A stretch of DNA of 64,000 bases from NCBI RefSeq assembly GCF_900113015.1, contig NZ_FONV01000011.1, forward strand, positions 186,001 through 250,000. The letters are read 5' to 3'. How positions within the stretch are numbered: position 1 is the first letter of the stretch; each line of letters begins with the position of its first letter. This DNA is from Actinoplanes philippinensis. Lineage in GTDB: Bacteria; Actinomycetota; Actinomycetes; Mycobacteriales; Micromonosporaceae. The position numbers were made by a program, and so were the translations under genes. The notes under the pieces were generated by a model that did not search any database, was not told the origin of the DNA, and was given only the letters and a program-made list of their open reading frames with translations. Of the stretch, positions 1-8,443 are shown one piece after another.

Positions 1-1517
1 GAGCTCAGGTCGATCACCGCCGGCTCGTCGCTCAGATTGTGCACGAACAGCATGGTCCCGGTGCCGTTGTCGGCCCGGTGCGCCAGCACGCCGCGGGGCG
101 CGGGCACGTCGACGTGCGTGCAGGTGCCCTCGCCGATCTCGGGAGCCTCCTTGAGCGTACGGATCATGCGCTCGAACCAGGACAGCAGCGACGACGAGTC
201 GTGCCGCTGCACGGTGACGTTGACCTTCTCGAACCCGAACTCGCCCCCGGTGATCACCGGCCGGACCAGGTCCTTCGGGTCGGCGCTGGAGAATCCGCCG
301 TTCGGCAGCAGCGACCACTGCATCGGGGTACGGATGGCGTTGCGCCCGTCGAGCGAGAGGTCGTCGCCCATCCCGATCTCCTCGCCGTACCGCAGCACCG
401 GCGTCCCCCGGAGGCTGAACTGCAGCGAGTAGGCCAGTTCGAGCCGCCGGCGGTCGTTGCCGAGCATGGGCGCCAGCCGGCGGCGGATGCCCCGGCCGTA
501 CAACTGCATGTGGTCTTCCGGTCCGAACTGCTCGATCACGTCCTTGCGCTGTTCGGCGGTGAGCCGGGACAGGTCGATCTCGTCGTGGTTGCGCAGGAAG
601 GTGGCCCACTGCCCGCCGTCCGGCAGCTTCGGTGAGTCGCGCAGCGCGTCGATGATCGGCTCGGCGTCCTGCCGGGCCAGGGCGAGCACCAGCCTGGCGT
701 TGAGCATGAAGTCGAACAGCATGTGGATCCGGTTGCTGGACCCGCCCTCGTCGCCGAAGTAGCCGGTCAGCATCTCCGGCTCCACATTGGCCTCGGCGAG
801 CAGGACCGCGTCGCCGCGTCGCCACTGGACGTGCTGGCGCAGCTCGCTGAGGAAACCGAAGTCCATCGGCGAGGACGGGTTGCCCGGCTCGGTCTCCTCG
901 ATGATGAACGGCACCGCGTCCATCCGGAAACCGGCGACGCCGAGCTGCAGCCAGAACGCGCAGATCTTCTTGATCTCGTCCCGGACCTCGGGGTTCTTGA
1001 TGTTGAGGTCCGGCTGGAACTTGTAGAACCGGTGGTAATACCAGAGCTTCGCCGTCCGGTCGTAGGACCAGGTCTCGTCCTGTTCGCCGGGGAAGACCAT
1101 GCCCTGGTTGCGGTCCGGCGGAGCGGTCTCGCTCCAGACATACCAGTCGCGGTACGGCGAATCCGGCGACGATCGAGCCGAGAGGAACCACGGGTGCTGG
1201 TCGGACGTGTGGTTCACGACCAGGTCGATGATCACCTTGATGCCCCGGTTGGCCGCCTGGTGCAGCAACTCGGCGAAGTCACCGAGCGTACCGAACCGGG
1301 GATCGACGTTGTAGAAGTCGGACACGTCGTAGCCGTCGTCCTTGCCCGGCGACGGGTGGATCGGGTTGAGCCACAGGCAGTTGATCCCGAGCCGGGACAG
1401 GTAGTCGAGCCGCCCGATCAGGCCGCGGATGTCACCGCAGCCGTCCCCGTCGGAGTCGGCGAACGAGTCGATGTCTAGGCAGTAGACGACGGCCTTGGAA
1501 TACCACCGGTCACTCAT
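1..1517 (-). CDS. GH13 alpha-glucosidase/trehalose-synthase-like enzyme (3' end outside window)
   Basis: Reading from the ATG at 1517 gives a (beta/alpha)8 GH13 protein that opens with WYSKAVVY and the GDGCGDIRGL signature and runs off the left edge after about 505 residues. Catalytic landmarks are visible: the nucleophile Asp in GFRMDAV, the acid Glu in LLAEAN and the transition-state Asp in FLRNHDE; DLVVNHTSDQHPWF is the first conserved region. The pattern is closest to TreS (maltose alpha-D-glucosyltransferase) and its actinobacterial paralogues. The opening CLDIDSFADSDGDGCGD departs from canonical TreS, so specificity (maltose/trehalose or another alpha-glucoside) is open. Its ATG overlaps the stop of the upstream membrane-protein gene (1510-1517), which suggests translational coupling. 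Confidence 0.85.
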   Translation of the reverse strand, partial: MSDRWYSKAVVYCLDIDSFADSDGDGCGDIRGLIGRLDYLSRLGINCLWLNPIHPSPGKDDGYDVSDFYNVDPRFGTLGDFAELLHQAANRGIKVIIDLVVNHTSDQHPWFLSARSSPDSPYRDWYVWSETAPPDRNQGMVFPGEQDETWSYDRTAKLWYYHRFYKFQPDLNIKNPEVRDEIKKICAFWLQLGVAGFRMDAVPFIIEETEPGNPSSPMDFGFLSELRQHVQWRRGDAVLLAEANVEPEMLTGYFGDEGGSSNRIHMLFDFMLNARLVLALARQDAEPIIDALRDSPKLPDGGQWATFLRNHDEIDLSRLTAEQRKDVIEQFGPEDHMQLYGRGIRRRLAPMLGNDRRRLELAYSLQFSLRGTPVLRYGEEIGMGDDLSLDGRNAIRTPMQWSLLPNGGFSSADPKDLVRPVITGGEFGFEKVNVTVQRHDSSSLLSWFERMIRTLKEAPEIGEGTCTHVDVPAPRGVLAHRADNGTGTMLFVHNLSDEPAVIDLS

Positions 1518-2308
1518 GCCCCTTTACTTGTCCGTGGCCCTGACCGGCCAAACGCTCCCGCACGGCCAGGGCGGCGAGACCACCGCCGAGGACCACCACC
1601 GGCGCCAGCAGCAACACCACGATCCGGCTCAGCACGTCGGCGCCACCGAGATCGTCGAAGGCCGCGACGGTCACCAGGCCCGACAGGTCGGGAAAGGCAT
1701 ACGCGACGGTGAGCGCGGCAGCCGACAGAACCGCGATCCGGCCACGCACCCAGGGACCGGCGGTCCATGCCGCGGCGGACAGGACCAGAAGCGGCACCCA
1801 GTCCTGCATCACCTCTCCCGGCTGGAAGAAGAGCCCATCGAACCGATCGTCGAACCAGAAGTTGTCCAGGGCGGGGGCCCGGGTTGGCCCGGCGCAGGCC
1901 CAGCACCGCCGCGACCACGACGATCGGCCAGATCACGGCACGCAGCGCCGGGTCGAGCAGGATCAACCCGTCCACACCGTGCAGCCGCATCGGGTCGCCC
2001 TCGCCCCACAGCACGAGGCCGGCGATCAGACGGTTGATCGCGGCGCCCGACATCAGAAGCGCGGCGAACAGGGCGGTGACTCCGGCGGCGGCGCGCCATC
2101 CCGTACCCCGATGGGTGTGGAGAGCCTGCCTGAAGCGTGCCGTGAGGCCCGCGCGGACCAGGTCGAACGCATCGGCCGGGGTGGGGAAGCGGCGGCCGGG
2201 CGCGGCACCGGACATCAGGACGCCGATCATCTCCTCCTCGTAGGCGGCCCGGTGAGCGGCCGGATAGATCCGCAGCAGACGGCGATATCGCCTCTCCAGG
2301 CTGGTCAC
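1510..2308 (-). pseudogene. Membrane protein co-transcribed with padR, split by a frameshift in a G5/C5 run
   Basis: Translation from the GTG at 2308 gives a soluble start (about 70 residues, MTSLERRYRRLLRIYP) and two hydrophobic segments. It then degenerates near 1877 into Arg/Gly-rich out-of-frame sequence. The next reading frame picks up a credible continuation (ALDNFWFDDRFDG, then WVPLLVLSAAAW and two more membrane segments) to the stop at 1510. The switch coincides with the run of five G (five C on the coding strand) at 1873-1877. One base fewer there would restore a single ORF of about 265 residues. This could be a genuine mutation, phase variation or a sequencing error. The gene overlaps padR by four bases (GTGA). 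Membrane partners encoded just after PadR regulators are common, but no specific function is recognised. Confidence 0.65.
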
Positions 2309-2652
2309 GCGGTGGCTCCCCCGAGTCGGGTGTGGCGGGCGCGCAGGCGGCGCTCGGCGATGGCGGCCTGGTCGCGCAGGCGGGCGGTCTCGACGGCCAG
2401 GCTCTGCTCGCCGGCCCCCGTGAGCCGGTAGTAGCGCCGCAGCCGGGACTGCACGACCTCTTCGCGGTCGACCGCGATCAGGCCCTCGGCGCGCAGCCGG
2501 TCGAGGGCGGCGTAGAGGGTGCCGGCTCGCAGGCGCACCCGCCCGCCGGTGATGACGGCCACGTCCTCGATCACGGCATAACCGTGCCGGGGCTCCTCGG
2601 CCAGCGCGGTGAGCACGAGAAACGTCGGCTCCCGCATCGGTGCCTCAGTCAT
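2305..2652 (-). CDS. PadR-family transcriptional repressor
   Basis: A 115-residue winged-helix protein: the MREPTFLVLTALAEEPRHGYAVIEDV opening, the RAGTLYAALDRLRAEGLI recognition helix and wing, and the C-terminal dimerisation helix are typical of short PadR regulators. The ATG at 2652 is favoured because a TATATT -10 hexamer lies eight bases upstream, giving a leaderless transcript. A second in-frame ATG at 2637 has a weak GAGG ahead of it and is the alternative. The gene starts the operon padR - membrane protein - GH13. A perfect inverted repeat covers its -10 box, so autorepression is likely. Confidence 0.85.
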   Translation of the reverse strand: MTEAPMREPTFLVLTALAEEPRHGYAVIEDVAVITGGRVRLRAGTLYAALDRLRAEGLIAVDREEVVQSRLRRYYRLTGAGEQSLAVETARLRDQAAIAERRLRARHTRLGGATA

Positions 2653-2660
2653 GCCGGAAG

Positions 2661-2682
2661 AATATACCGATGATCGGTATAT
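2661..2682 (-). promoter_or_regulatory. padR promoter (-10) embedded in a perfect palindrome
   Basis: ATATACCGAT and its exact complement ATCGGTATAT flank a single G (2662-2682). On the minus strand the hexamer TATATT (2661-2666) sits in one arm, eight bases before the padR ATG. This is the expected place and form for an autoregulatory PadR operator; binding by this PadR is inference. Confidence 0.7.
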
Positions 2683-2777
2683 GCGGCAGGGGGTTCGCGG
2701 CTCCGCTCCCGGGTAACTCTCAGAAACCGCCTGCACAGTGTGTGGGGACCTGATGGCGACAGTTGAAGGGCGGGCGC

Positions 2778-3428
2778 ATGGCCGACGGCGATCTCAGCAA
2801 CCTCGGTGGACTGACCGGCTGGGTGGCCTCGGTGATCGACTCGCTCGGCGAGATCGGCGTCGGGATGCTGGTGGCGCTGGAGAACCTGATTCCCCCGATC
2901 CCCAGCGAGATCGTGCTGTCGATGGCCGGTTTCCTGGCCGGCGAGGGCCGGGTCAACCTGGTGCTGGTGTGGGTCACCGCGACGCTCGGCGCGCTTGTCG
3001 GGGCGGTCGCCCTCTACTGGCTGGGCCGGGGGCTCGGCGAGGAGCGGCTGAAGCACTGGCTCGACCGGATCCCGCTCGTCGATCCCGACGATCTGAACAA
3101 GGCGGACCGCTGGTTCGAGAAACACGAGCGGGCCGCGGTGCTCTTCGGGCGCTGCGCCCCGGTGGTGCGCAGTCTGGTCTCCATCCCGGCCGGGGCCAAC
3201 CACATGCCGATGGGCCAGTTCATGCTCTGCACGACGATCGGCAGCGGGGTGTGGAACGCGCTGTTCATCGGCGCCGGTTACGCGCTCGGGTCCCGCTGGC
3301 AGGACGTCGAGCAGTATGCGCACTGGTTCGACTACGCGATCTGGGCGTTCTTCGCGATCGCGATCGGGTCCTGGGTGGTGAAGAAGGTGCGCAAGCGGCG
3401 GCAGCGCGCCGCCGCCCGCGCACGCTGA
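2778..3428 (+). CDS. DedA/VTT-family membrane protein
   Basis: A 216-residue integral membrane protein of the DedA (SNARE-associated/VTT) family, whose members maintain membrane potential and transport lipids such as undecaprenyl phosphate. Visible signatures are ALENLIPPIPSEIVL with the conserved E-N-x-x-P-P-x-P-S-E and the amphipathic GRCAPVVRSLVSIPAG segment. The C-terminus is strongly basic (KKVRKRRQRAAARAR). The ATG at 2778 has GAAGGG seven bases upstream; a TTG at 2763 is less likely. It is divergent from padR and convergent with the GH16 gene, so it is probably monocistronic. The substrate is unknown. Confidence 0.85.
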   Translation: MADGDLSNLGGLTGWVASVIDSLGEIGVGMLVALENLIPPIPSEIVLSMAGFLAGEGRVNLVLVWVTATLGALVGAVALYWLGRGLGEERLKHWLDRIPLVDPDDLNKADRWFEKHERAAVLFGRCAPVVRSLVSIPAGANHMPMGQFMLCTTIGSGVWNALFIGAGYALGSRWQDVEQYAHWFDYAIWAFFAIAIGSWVVKKVRKRRQRAAARAR

Positions 3429-3429
3429 C

Positions 3430-4803
3430 TCACTTGCGGAACTGGATCCAGTTGAGGTTGACGAAGTCGGCCGGCTGGCCGCTGGTGAAGGTCAGGTAGA
3501 CGGTGTGCGAGCCGGTCACGTTCGACACGTTGGCCGGGACCGAGGTCCACGTCTGCCAGCCACCCGTGCCGGCGAGGGCGAAACTGCCGATCGGGGCGTT
3601 GCTGCGGCTGTCCAGGCGTACCTCGACCAGGCCGCTGACCGCGGTTCCCGCACCGGACGCGACCCGGCCCACGAAGTCCTTCACGCCGCCGGTCCCGAAG
3701 TTGACGTTGTTGAACTGCAGCCAGTCGCCGTTCGCGATGTAGCTGACGTTCTGGCCACCCTCCGAGCAGGTCTCCAGCTGCACGCCGGCCGAGCTGTTGA
3801 ACGACTCGGCCTCGATCCGGGCGTACGCGTCACGGCTCGTCCCGCCGGTCGCGGTCGGGGTCGGGCTGGTCGGGGTGGTGCCGCCGCTGGACTGGTAGAC
3901 GGCCACGTAGTCGATGAGCATCGGCACGCCGGACTGGGTGGCCGCGGTCGGGCCGCCGCCGAAGGCCGCCGGGAAGCCGCCGCCGATCGCCACGTTGAGG
4001 ATCATGAAGAACCCGTGGTGCAGGGCGTTGTTCCAGGTCGTCGAGTCGACAGCGTTCGAGGTCAGGGTGAAGTAGTTGGCGCCGTCCAGGTAGAACCGCA
4101 GTTGCTCGGGCGAGACGCTCCGGTCGTACTCCATGGCGTACGTGTGGAAGCTGCCGAGGCAGCCGTTGCAGGCCCGCTCACCGCTGGTCAGGCCGGTGGT
4201 CTCGTTGCACGGCCCGCCGGGGTTGCTGCCGCAGTGCAGCGCGGAGAAGACGCTGGACCGGCCGTTGATGTTCTCCAGGATGTCGATCTCGCCGATGCTG
4301 GGCCAGTTGGTCGCGCCGACCGGGCGGGCCGCGGCGCCGAGCGCCCAGAAGGCCGGCCAGTACCCGGCAGCGGCGGCGCCGGTCACGTTGGGCTGCGAGA
4401 TCCGGGCCTCCATGCGCAGCTTTCCGCCGGCGGGGGCGGCGAAGTCGGTGCGCTGGGTCTCGACCCGGCCGGACGTCCAGCGGCCGGCGGAGTCACGGAT
4501 CGGCTTGATCACCAGGTTGCCGCCGCCGTCCTGGTAGACGTTGGCCGTCGAGTCGGTCATCGTCTCGATCTCGCCGGTGCCCCAGTTGGCGGCGCCGCCG
4601 GCGTATCCGGTGCCGGTGGAGTAGAGCCAGTTGGACCGGTTGAGCCCGGTGCCCGAGGCGCCGGTGAAGTCGTCACTGAAGACCAGCGACATGCCGGCCG
4701 GTGCCGCCGGGACCGCGGCGTCGGCGCTGGCCACGAAGGTCACCGAGGCGCCGACGGCGAGCATCGCCGTGGCCACGGCCAGCAGTTTTCGGGGGATTCT
4801 CAT
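3430..4803 (-). CDS. Secreted GH16 beta-glucanase with C-terminal CBM6
   Basis: The 457-residue protein has a Sec signal peptide (about residues 1-30, ending SADAA), a GH16 domain (about 38-310) and, after a Thr/Pro/Ser linker, a CBM6-type domain (about 325-457, YARIEAESF...GDWLQF). The catalytic motif GEIDILE gives nucleophile E172, D174 and acid/base E177, and YWPAFWALG is the usual GH16 cleft segment. The family fits laminarinase/beta-1,3-glucanase activity. The ATG at 4803 follows AGGAAAGGCG and opens a clean signal peptide. A consensus promoter and a LacI-type palindrome lie just upstream, so substrate-controlled expression is likely. Confidence 0.9.
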   Translation of the reverse strand: MRIPRKLLAVATAMLAVGASVTFVASADAAVPAAPAGMSLVFSDDFTGASGTGLNRSNWLYSTGTGYAGGAANWGTGEIETMTDSTANVYQDGGGNLVIKPIRDSAGRWTSGRVETQRTDFAAPAGGKLRMEARISQPNVTGAAAAGYWPAFWALGAAARPVGATNWPSIGEIDILENINGRSSVFSALHCGSNPGGPCNETTGLTSGERACNGCLGSFHTYAMEYDRSVSPEQLRFYLDGANYFTLTSNAVDSTTWNNALHHGFFMILNVAIGGGFPAAFGGGPTAATQSGVPMLIDYVAVYQSSGGTTPTSPTPTATGGTSRDAYARIEAESFNSSAGVQLETCSEGGQNVSYIANGDWLQFNNVNFGTGGVKDFVGRVASGAGTAVSGLVEVRLDSRSNAPIGSFALAGTGGWQTWTSVPANVSNVTGSHTVYLTFTSGQPADFVNLNWIQFRK

Positions 4804-4831
4804 GGGGGACGCGCCTTTCCTGGGGAGTCGA

Positions 4832-4843
4832 GAGAGCGCTCTC
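4832..4843. promoter_or_regulatory. Palindromic LacI/CebR-type operator GAGAGCGCTCTC
   Basis: A perfect 12-bp palindrome lies immediately downstream of the -10 box, around the expected transcription start. The GAGCGCTC core matches that of the CebR operator (TGGGAGCGCTCCCA) in actinobacteria. A LacI-family repressor acting here is inference; no such gene is in the window. Confidence 0.6.
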
Positions 4844-4847
4844 AGAG

Positions 4848-4876
4848 ATTGCACGCTTGTTTCCAAGGGTTGTCAA
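4848..4876 (-). promoter_or_regulatory. GH16 gene promoter
   Basis: On the minus strand TTGACA (4871-4876) is followed, after exactly 17 bases, by TGCAAT (4848-4853). This is a good housekeeping-type promoter driving the GH16 gene 45 bases downstream. Confidence 0.6.
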
Positions 4877-4929
4877 TATGGAAGACAGCCGATCGTTTCC
4901 GCCGAGATCCGCTCGGGTAAGCGGGTGCC

Positions 4930-6084
4930 ATGGATACGGCCATCTCGCCCGAACTCGCCGCGAAGGCGGAGCGGGACGACCTGCTCACCCTCGGTGTCGA
5001 AGAGGAGTACCTGCTCGTCGACGCGGTCGAGCCACGCGCCGCGGAGGCGGTCGACGCGGTCTTCGCCGAGCTGCCCGGGGACCTGCGCGACGGGGTGCAG
5101 CACGAGTTCTACCGGACCCAGATCGAGGTGGCCAGCCCACCCCAGCTCGAACTGGACGATCTCACGTCCTCGCTGCGCCGGCTGCGCGCCGACGTGGGCG
5201 CCGCGGCACAGCGGGCCGGCGCCCGCCTCGTCGCGGTCGGCACCGGACCCGCCGCCGGCCACAACGCCCGTGTCGTCGACAACGAGCGGTACCACCGGAT
5301 GCGGGAACGCTTCGGCGACCTCTCCCCCGGCCCCGGCATGTGCGGCACCCACGTGCACGTCAGCATCCCCGACCCGGAGACCGGCGTACGGGTGCTCAAC
5401 CACCTGCGACCCTGGCTGCCGGTCCTGCAGGCGGCCACCGCCAACTCACCGCTGTTCGGCGGCAGCGAGACGGGCTACGCCAGCTGGCGCTCGATGATGT
5501 GGGAGCGCTGGCCCACCGTCGGCCCCACCCCGTACCTGCGCTCGTACGAGCACTACCTGACGCTGATCAGCGACCTCGAGGCGAGCGGCGCGATGCTCGA
5601 CGAGGGGATGCTCTACTGGTACGCCCGGCTGTCGGCGAACTATCCGACCGTGGAGATCCGGATGGGCGACGTGATGCCCACCGCCGACGACGCGGTGCTG
5701 CTGGCCGCGCTGGCCCGGGCGCTGGTCGGCACGCTGCTGCGCGAGGTCCGGGCCGGGATCGAGGCGCCCGACGTCGAGCACCCGCTGCTGATGGCGGCGC
5801 ACTGGCGGGCCGCGCACGACGGCCTGGAGGGCCTGAACATCGACATGGCGACCCGCGAGCCGCGCCCGGCCTGGCGGCTGATGCGGCAGCTCTTCGACTA
5901 CGTGCGCCCGGAGCTGGAGCGGCACGGCGACCTCGCGACGGCGACCGTCCTGCTGGGACGGCTGCGCGAGCAGGGCACCGGCGCGGCCCGGCAGCGGGCG
6001 CTGCTGGCGGGCGGGGCCTCGGTCAGCGACGTGGTCGACTGGCTGGCCCGGGCCACCACCGATGAGCACGCTCCCAACGGATGA
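4930..6084 (+). CDS. YbdK-family carboxylate-amine ligase (glutamate-cysteine ligase type 2)
   Basis: A 384-residue GCS2 protein. TLGVEEEYLLVD near the N-terminus supplies the acidic metal/substrate residues, and MCGTHVHVSIPD is the central family motif. YPTVEIRMGD and the terminal GLNIDMATREPRPAWRLM segment also fit. The family joins glutamate to an amine or cysteine with ATP. In actinobacteria, which use mycothiol or ergothioneine, its physiological product is usually unassigned. It stands alone, divergent from the GH16 gene. The ATG at 4930 has GGTAAG upstream, only a moderate ribosome-binding site. Confidence 0.85.
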   Translation: MDTAISPELAAKAERDDLLTLGVEEEYLLVDAVEPRAAEAVDAVFAELPGDLRDGVQHEFYRTQIEVASPPQLELDDLTSSLRRLRADVGAAAQRAGARLVAVGTGPAAGHNARVVDNERYHRMRERFGDLSPGPGMCGTHVHVSIPDPETGVRVLNHLRPWLPVLQAATANSPLFGGSETGYASWRSMMWERWPTVGPTPYLRSYEHYLTLISDLEASGAMLDEGMLYWYARLSANYPTVEIRMGDVMPTADDAVLLAALARALVGTLLREVRAGIEAPDVEHPLLMAAHWRAAHDGLEGLNIDMATREPRPAWRLMRQLFDYVRPELERHGDLATATVLLGRLREQGTGAARQRALLAGGASVSDVVDWLARATTDEHAPNG

Positions 6085-6160
6085 GTGACGCCCAAAGCGG
6101 AATCAATCACAAATTGCACTTATCGACATCACTGCGGGTGAGCAGCGACTATCGCCCTAT

Positions 6161-6178
6161 GTGACCGGTCGGTGACCG
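6161..6178. repeat. Direct repeat GTGACCG, 11-bp period, upstream of deacetylase
   Basis: GTGACCG occurs at 6161-6167 and again at 6172-6178, followed by related TCG-rich bases, about 44 bp before the deacetylase start. Direct repeats at one helical turn are typical of response-regulator sites; the cognate factor is unknown. Confidence 0.35.
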
Positions 6179-6221
6179 ATTCGGTATCGCGCGAGATCTT
6201 GCGGCACGGTAGGCATGACGA

Positions 6222-7601
6222 ATGTCGCCGCACGCCCCCCTCTCACCTGCGCCGACGCCCCGCGCGAGCACACCGGCCACCGGCCGGCACCGGGCGCCCG
6301 ATCCGGTCGCCGACGACACCCCGGGACAGTCCACGGTGTCCCGGCTGACCAGCCTGCGCGCCGCGATCGTCACCGCCTCCGGCGCGACCGTCCCGGCTCC
6401 CCGGTCGGCACGGCACCGCGCGGGGGCGTACGACTCGTATGGCGCCTCCCGCAATGCCGCCCGTGCCGAATCCGGCCGCGCCGCCCGCCGTCGCTCACCG
6501 AACGGCCGCACCGCGCCGGACCGGGCCACCGGCGGCGCGCACCGCGCGCCCTCCACCATGCCGGTCGAGGCCTGGGTGGCGGCCGCGAAGAACCGGCCAC
6601 AGGTGCTGCTCGGCACCCTGGTCGCCGCCGGCCTCCTGCTCACCGCCGTGCCGACGATCCCGCTGGAGGACGGCGGCAGCACCTCGGTGATGACCGCCGC
6701 CGCCGAGGCGGTCGGCGTGATCGACAAGAGCGAGCGGAAGAAGCCCGCGCCGGACCGCGAGCCGGAGGCCATCGCCGGCGCCCCGGCGGCGCAGAAACCG
6801 GCCGACCCCACCCCGTCGGCTCCACAGTCGACCCCCGGCGCGAAACCCACCGAGAACGCGCCGCAGCAGGTCGTGGTGCCGGCCGGAGACGGGCCGTTCA
6901 ACTCGCTGCGCACCACCGGCTCGCGCGTCGTGATGCTCAGCTTCGACGACGGTCCCGACCCGGTGCAGACGCCGAAAATCCTGGCGATGCTCGACAAGTA
7001 CCAGGTGAAGGCGGTGTTCTGCCTGGTCGGCACGCAGGCCCGGCGACACCCGGACCTGGTGCGGCAGATCGTCGAGGGCGGGCACGTGCTCTGCAACCAC
7101 ACGTGGAACCACGACCTGAAGATCGGCGGCAAGAAGGCCGACCAGATCAAGGCTGATCTGAACCGGACGAACGCGGCGATCCGTGCGGCGGTTCCCGGCG
7201 CCCAGATCCCGTACTTCCGGGCGCCCGGCGGCAACTTCACCGACCGGCTGGTCAAGACGGCGTACGGCGACGGCATGACCTCCCTCTACTGGGAGGTCGA
7301 CCCGCGCGACTGGGAGCACCCCGAGGGGGAGACCTCCGAGCAGCACGTGAAACGGGTGATCGCCCAGGTCCGCAAGGAGACCCGGCCCGGCGCGATCGTG
7401 CTGTCCCACGACTTCAACCAGCCGGACACCACAGCGGCGTACGAGCAGTTGCTGCCCTGGCTGGTGGAGAACTTCGAGATCGGCGTCCCCGGCGCCGAGA
7501 CCCCGGAGCCCGCGCCGTCGACGCCGACCCCGTCCGCCCCGGAGCCCACGCCGTCGCAGGCCCCGTCGGCTAGCCCGAGCGACGCCGCCGCGACCGCGTG
7601 A
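6222..7601 (+). CDS. Membrane-anchored polysaccharide (NodB-type) deacetylase
   Basis: A 459-residue CE4 enzyme. A long basic, low-complexity N-terminus (1-125) presumably stays in the cytoplasm. One transmembrane helix (about 127-145) and a Pro/Ala-rich stalk lead to the NodB domain (about 232-430). Metal and catalytic motifs are intact: FDDGPD (D242/D243), HTWNH (H293, H297), RAPGG and LSHD. The end is a Pro/Ser/Thr tail. The family removes N- or O-acetyl groups from peptidoglycan or other cell-wall glycans. The ATG at 6222 has only a weak ribosome-binding site, so the exact start is uncertain. Its 3' end overlaps the convergent nei gene by 32 bp. Confidence 0.85.
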   Translation: MSPHAPLSPAPTPRASTPATGRHRAPDPVADDTPGQSTVSRLTSLRAAIVTASGATVPAPRSARHRAGAYDSYGASRNAARAESGRAARRRSPNGRTAPDRATGGAHRAPSTMPVEAWVAAAKNRPQVLLGTLVAAGLLLTAVPTIPLEDGGSTSVMTAAAEAVGVIDKSERKKPAPDREPEAIAGAPAAQKPADPTPSAPQSTPGAKPTENAPQQVVVPAGDGPFNSLRTTGSRVVMLSFDDGPDPVQTPKILAMLDKYQVKAVFCLVGTQARRHPDLVRQIVEGGHVLCNHTWNHDLKIGGKKADQIKADLNRTNAAIRAAVPGAQIPYFRAPGGNFTDRLVKTAYGDGMTSLYWEVDPRDWEHPEGETSEQHVKRVIAQVRKETRPGAIVLSHDFNQPDTTAAYEQLLPWLVENFEIGVPGAETPEPAPSTPTPSAPEPTPSQAPSASPSDAAATA

Positions 7602-8409
7602 CCGGCGGCTGGCAGGTCGGGCACCAGTAGAGGTTGCGGCCGGCCAGCTCGTCCCGCGCGATCGGGGTGTCACAGACCAGGCAGGGCCGGCCGGCGCGGC
7701 GGTAGACATACACCTCGCCGCCGTGCCGGTCGACCCGCGGCGCCCGCCGCATCGCCTCCGGGGTGTGCTGCGTGTGCACGGTGTCGATCCGGCCGCGCAG
7801 CACGCCCTCCTTCATCAGCGACCGCAGATCGTCCCAGATCGCCGTCCACCGGTCGGCGTCGATCGTGGCGCCCGGGGTCAGCGGTGACAGACCGGCCCGG
7901 AACAGCGTCTCGTTGGCGTAGATCAGGCCGCACCCGGCCACGATGGACTGGTCCATGAGCAGGGCGAACAGCGGCTTGGTGCTGGCCCGGACACGGGCGG
8001 ACGCGGCGGCCGGGTCGGCGTCGTCACGCAGCGGGTCGGCCCCGAGCCGGGACCGCAGGTCCTCCACGGCGCCCGGATCGAGCACCTCGCAGGCGGTCGG
8101 GCCACGCAGCTCCAGCCAGTGACCGGAACCGGTCAGGACCATCCGCAGCTGGCCGGCCGGCGCGGGGGCGGGCAGCTCACCGTCGGCGAACTTGCCGTAG
8201 AGGCCGAGGTGCACGTGCAGGGTGTGCTCGCCCTCGTAGTGGTGGAGCAGGTGCTTGCCGTACGCCTCGGTGTCGAGCAGCGTCCGCCCGTCGATCAGCG
8301 CGGCGCCCGCGGCGAAGCGGCCCTGCGGGCTGGTGGCGGTGACCGGATGCCCGGCGAAGAGCTCGCGATGGCGGATCGCGAGGCGGTGAATGGTATGTCC
8401 CTCCGGCAC
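7570..8409 (-). CDS. nei1: Endonuclease VIII-like DNA glycosylase (Nei1)
   Basis: 279 residues, starting from a GTG read as MPEGHTIHRLA. The N-terminal Pro and following Glu are the catalytic residues of Fpg/Nei glycosylases. The LLMDQSIVAGCGLIYANE helix-two-turn-helix and the C-terminal zinc finger (CLVCDTPIARDELAGRNLYWCPTC) are present. The protein excises oxidised pyrimidines and has AP-lyase activity. It closely follows the M. tuberculosis Rv2464c pattern, including proximity to clpP, which supports the Nei1 assignment. It is divergent from clpP and overlaps the deacetylase 3' end. Confidence 0.9.
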   Translation of the reverse strand: MPEGHTIHRLAIRHRELFAGHPVTATSPQGRFAAGAALIDGRTLLDTEAYGKHLLHHYEGEHTLHVHLGLYGKFADGELPAPAPAGQLRMVLTGSGHWLELRGPTACEVLDPGAVEDLRSRLGADPLRDDADPAAASARVRASTKPLFALLMDQSIVAGCGLIYANETLFRAGLSPLTPGATIDADRWTAIWDDLRSLMKEGVLRGRIDTVHTQHTPEAMRRAPRVDRHGGEVYVYRRAGRPCLVCDTPIARDELAGRNLYWCPTCQPPVTRSRRRRSG

Positions 8410-8443
8410 GCACCAAAGGTAGCCGGGCATTATGCCGTGAGCG

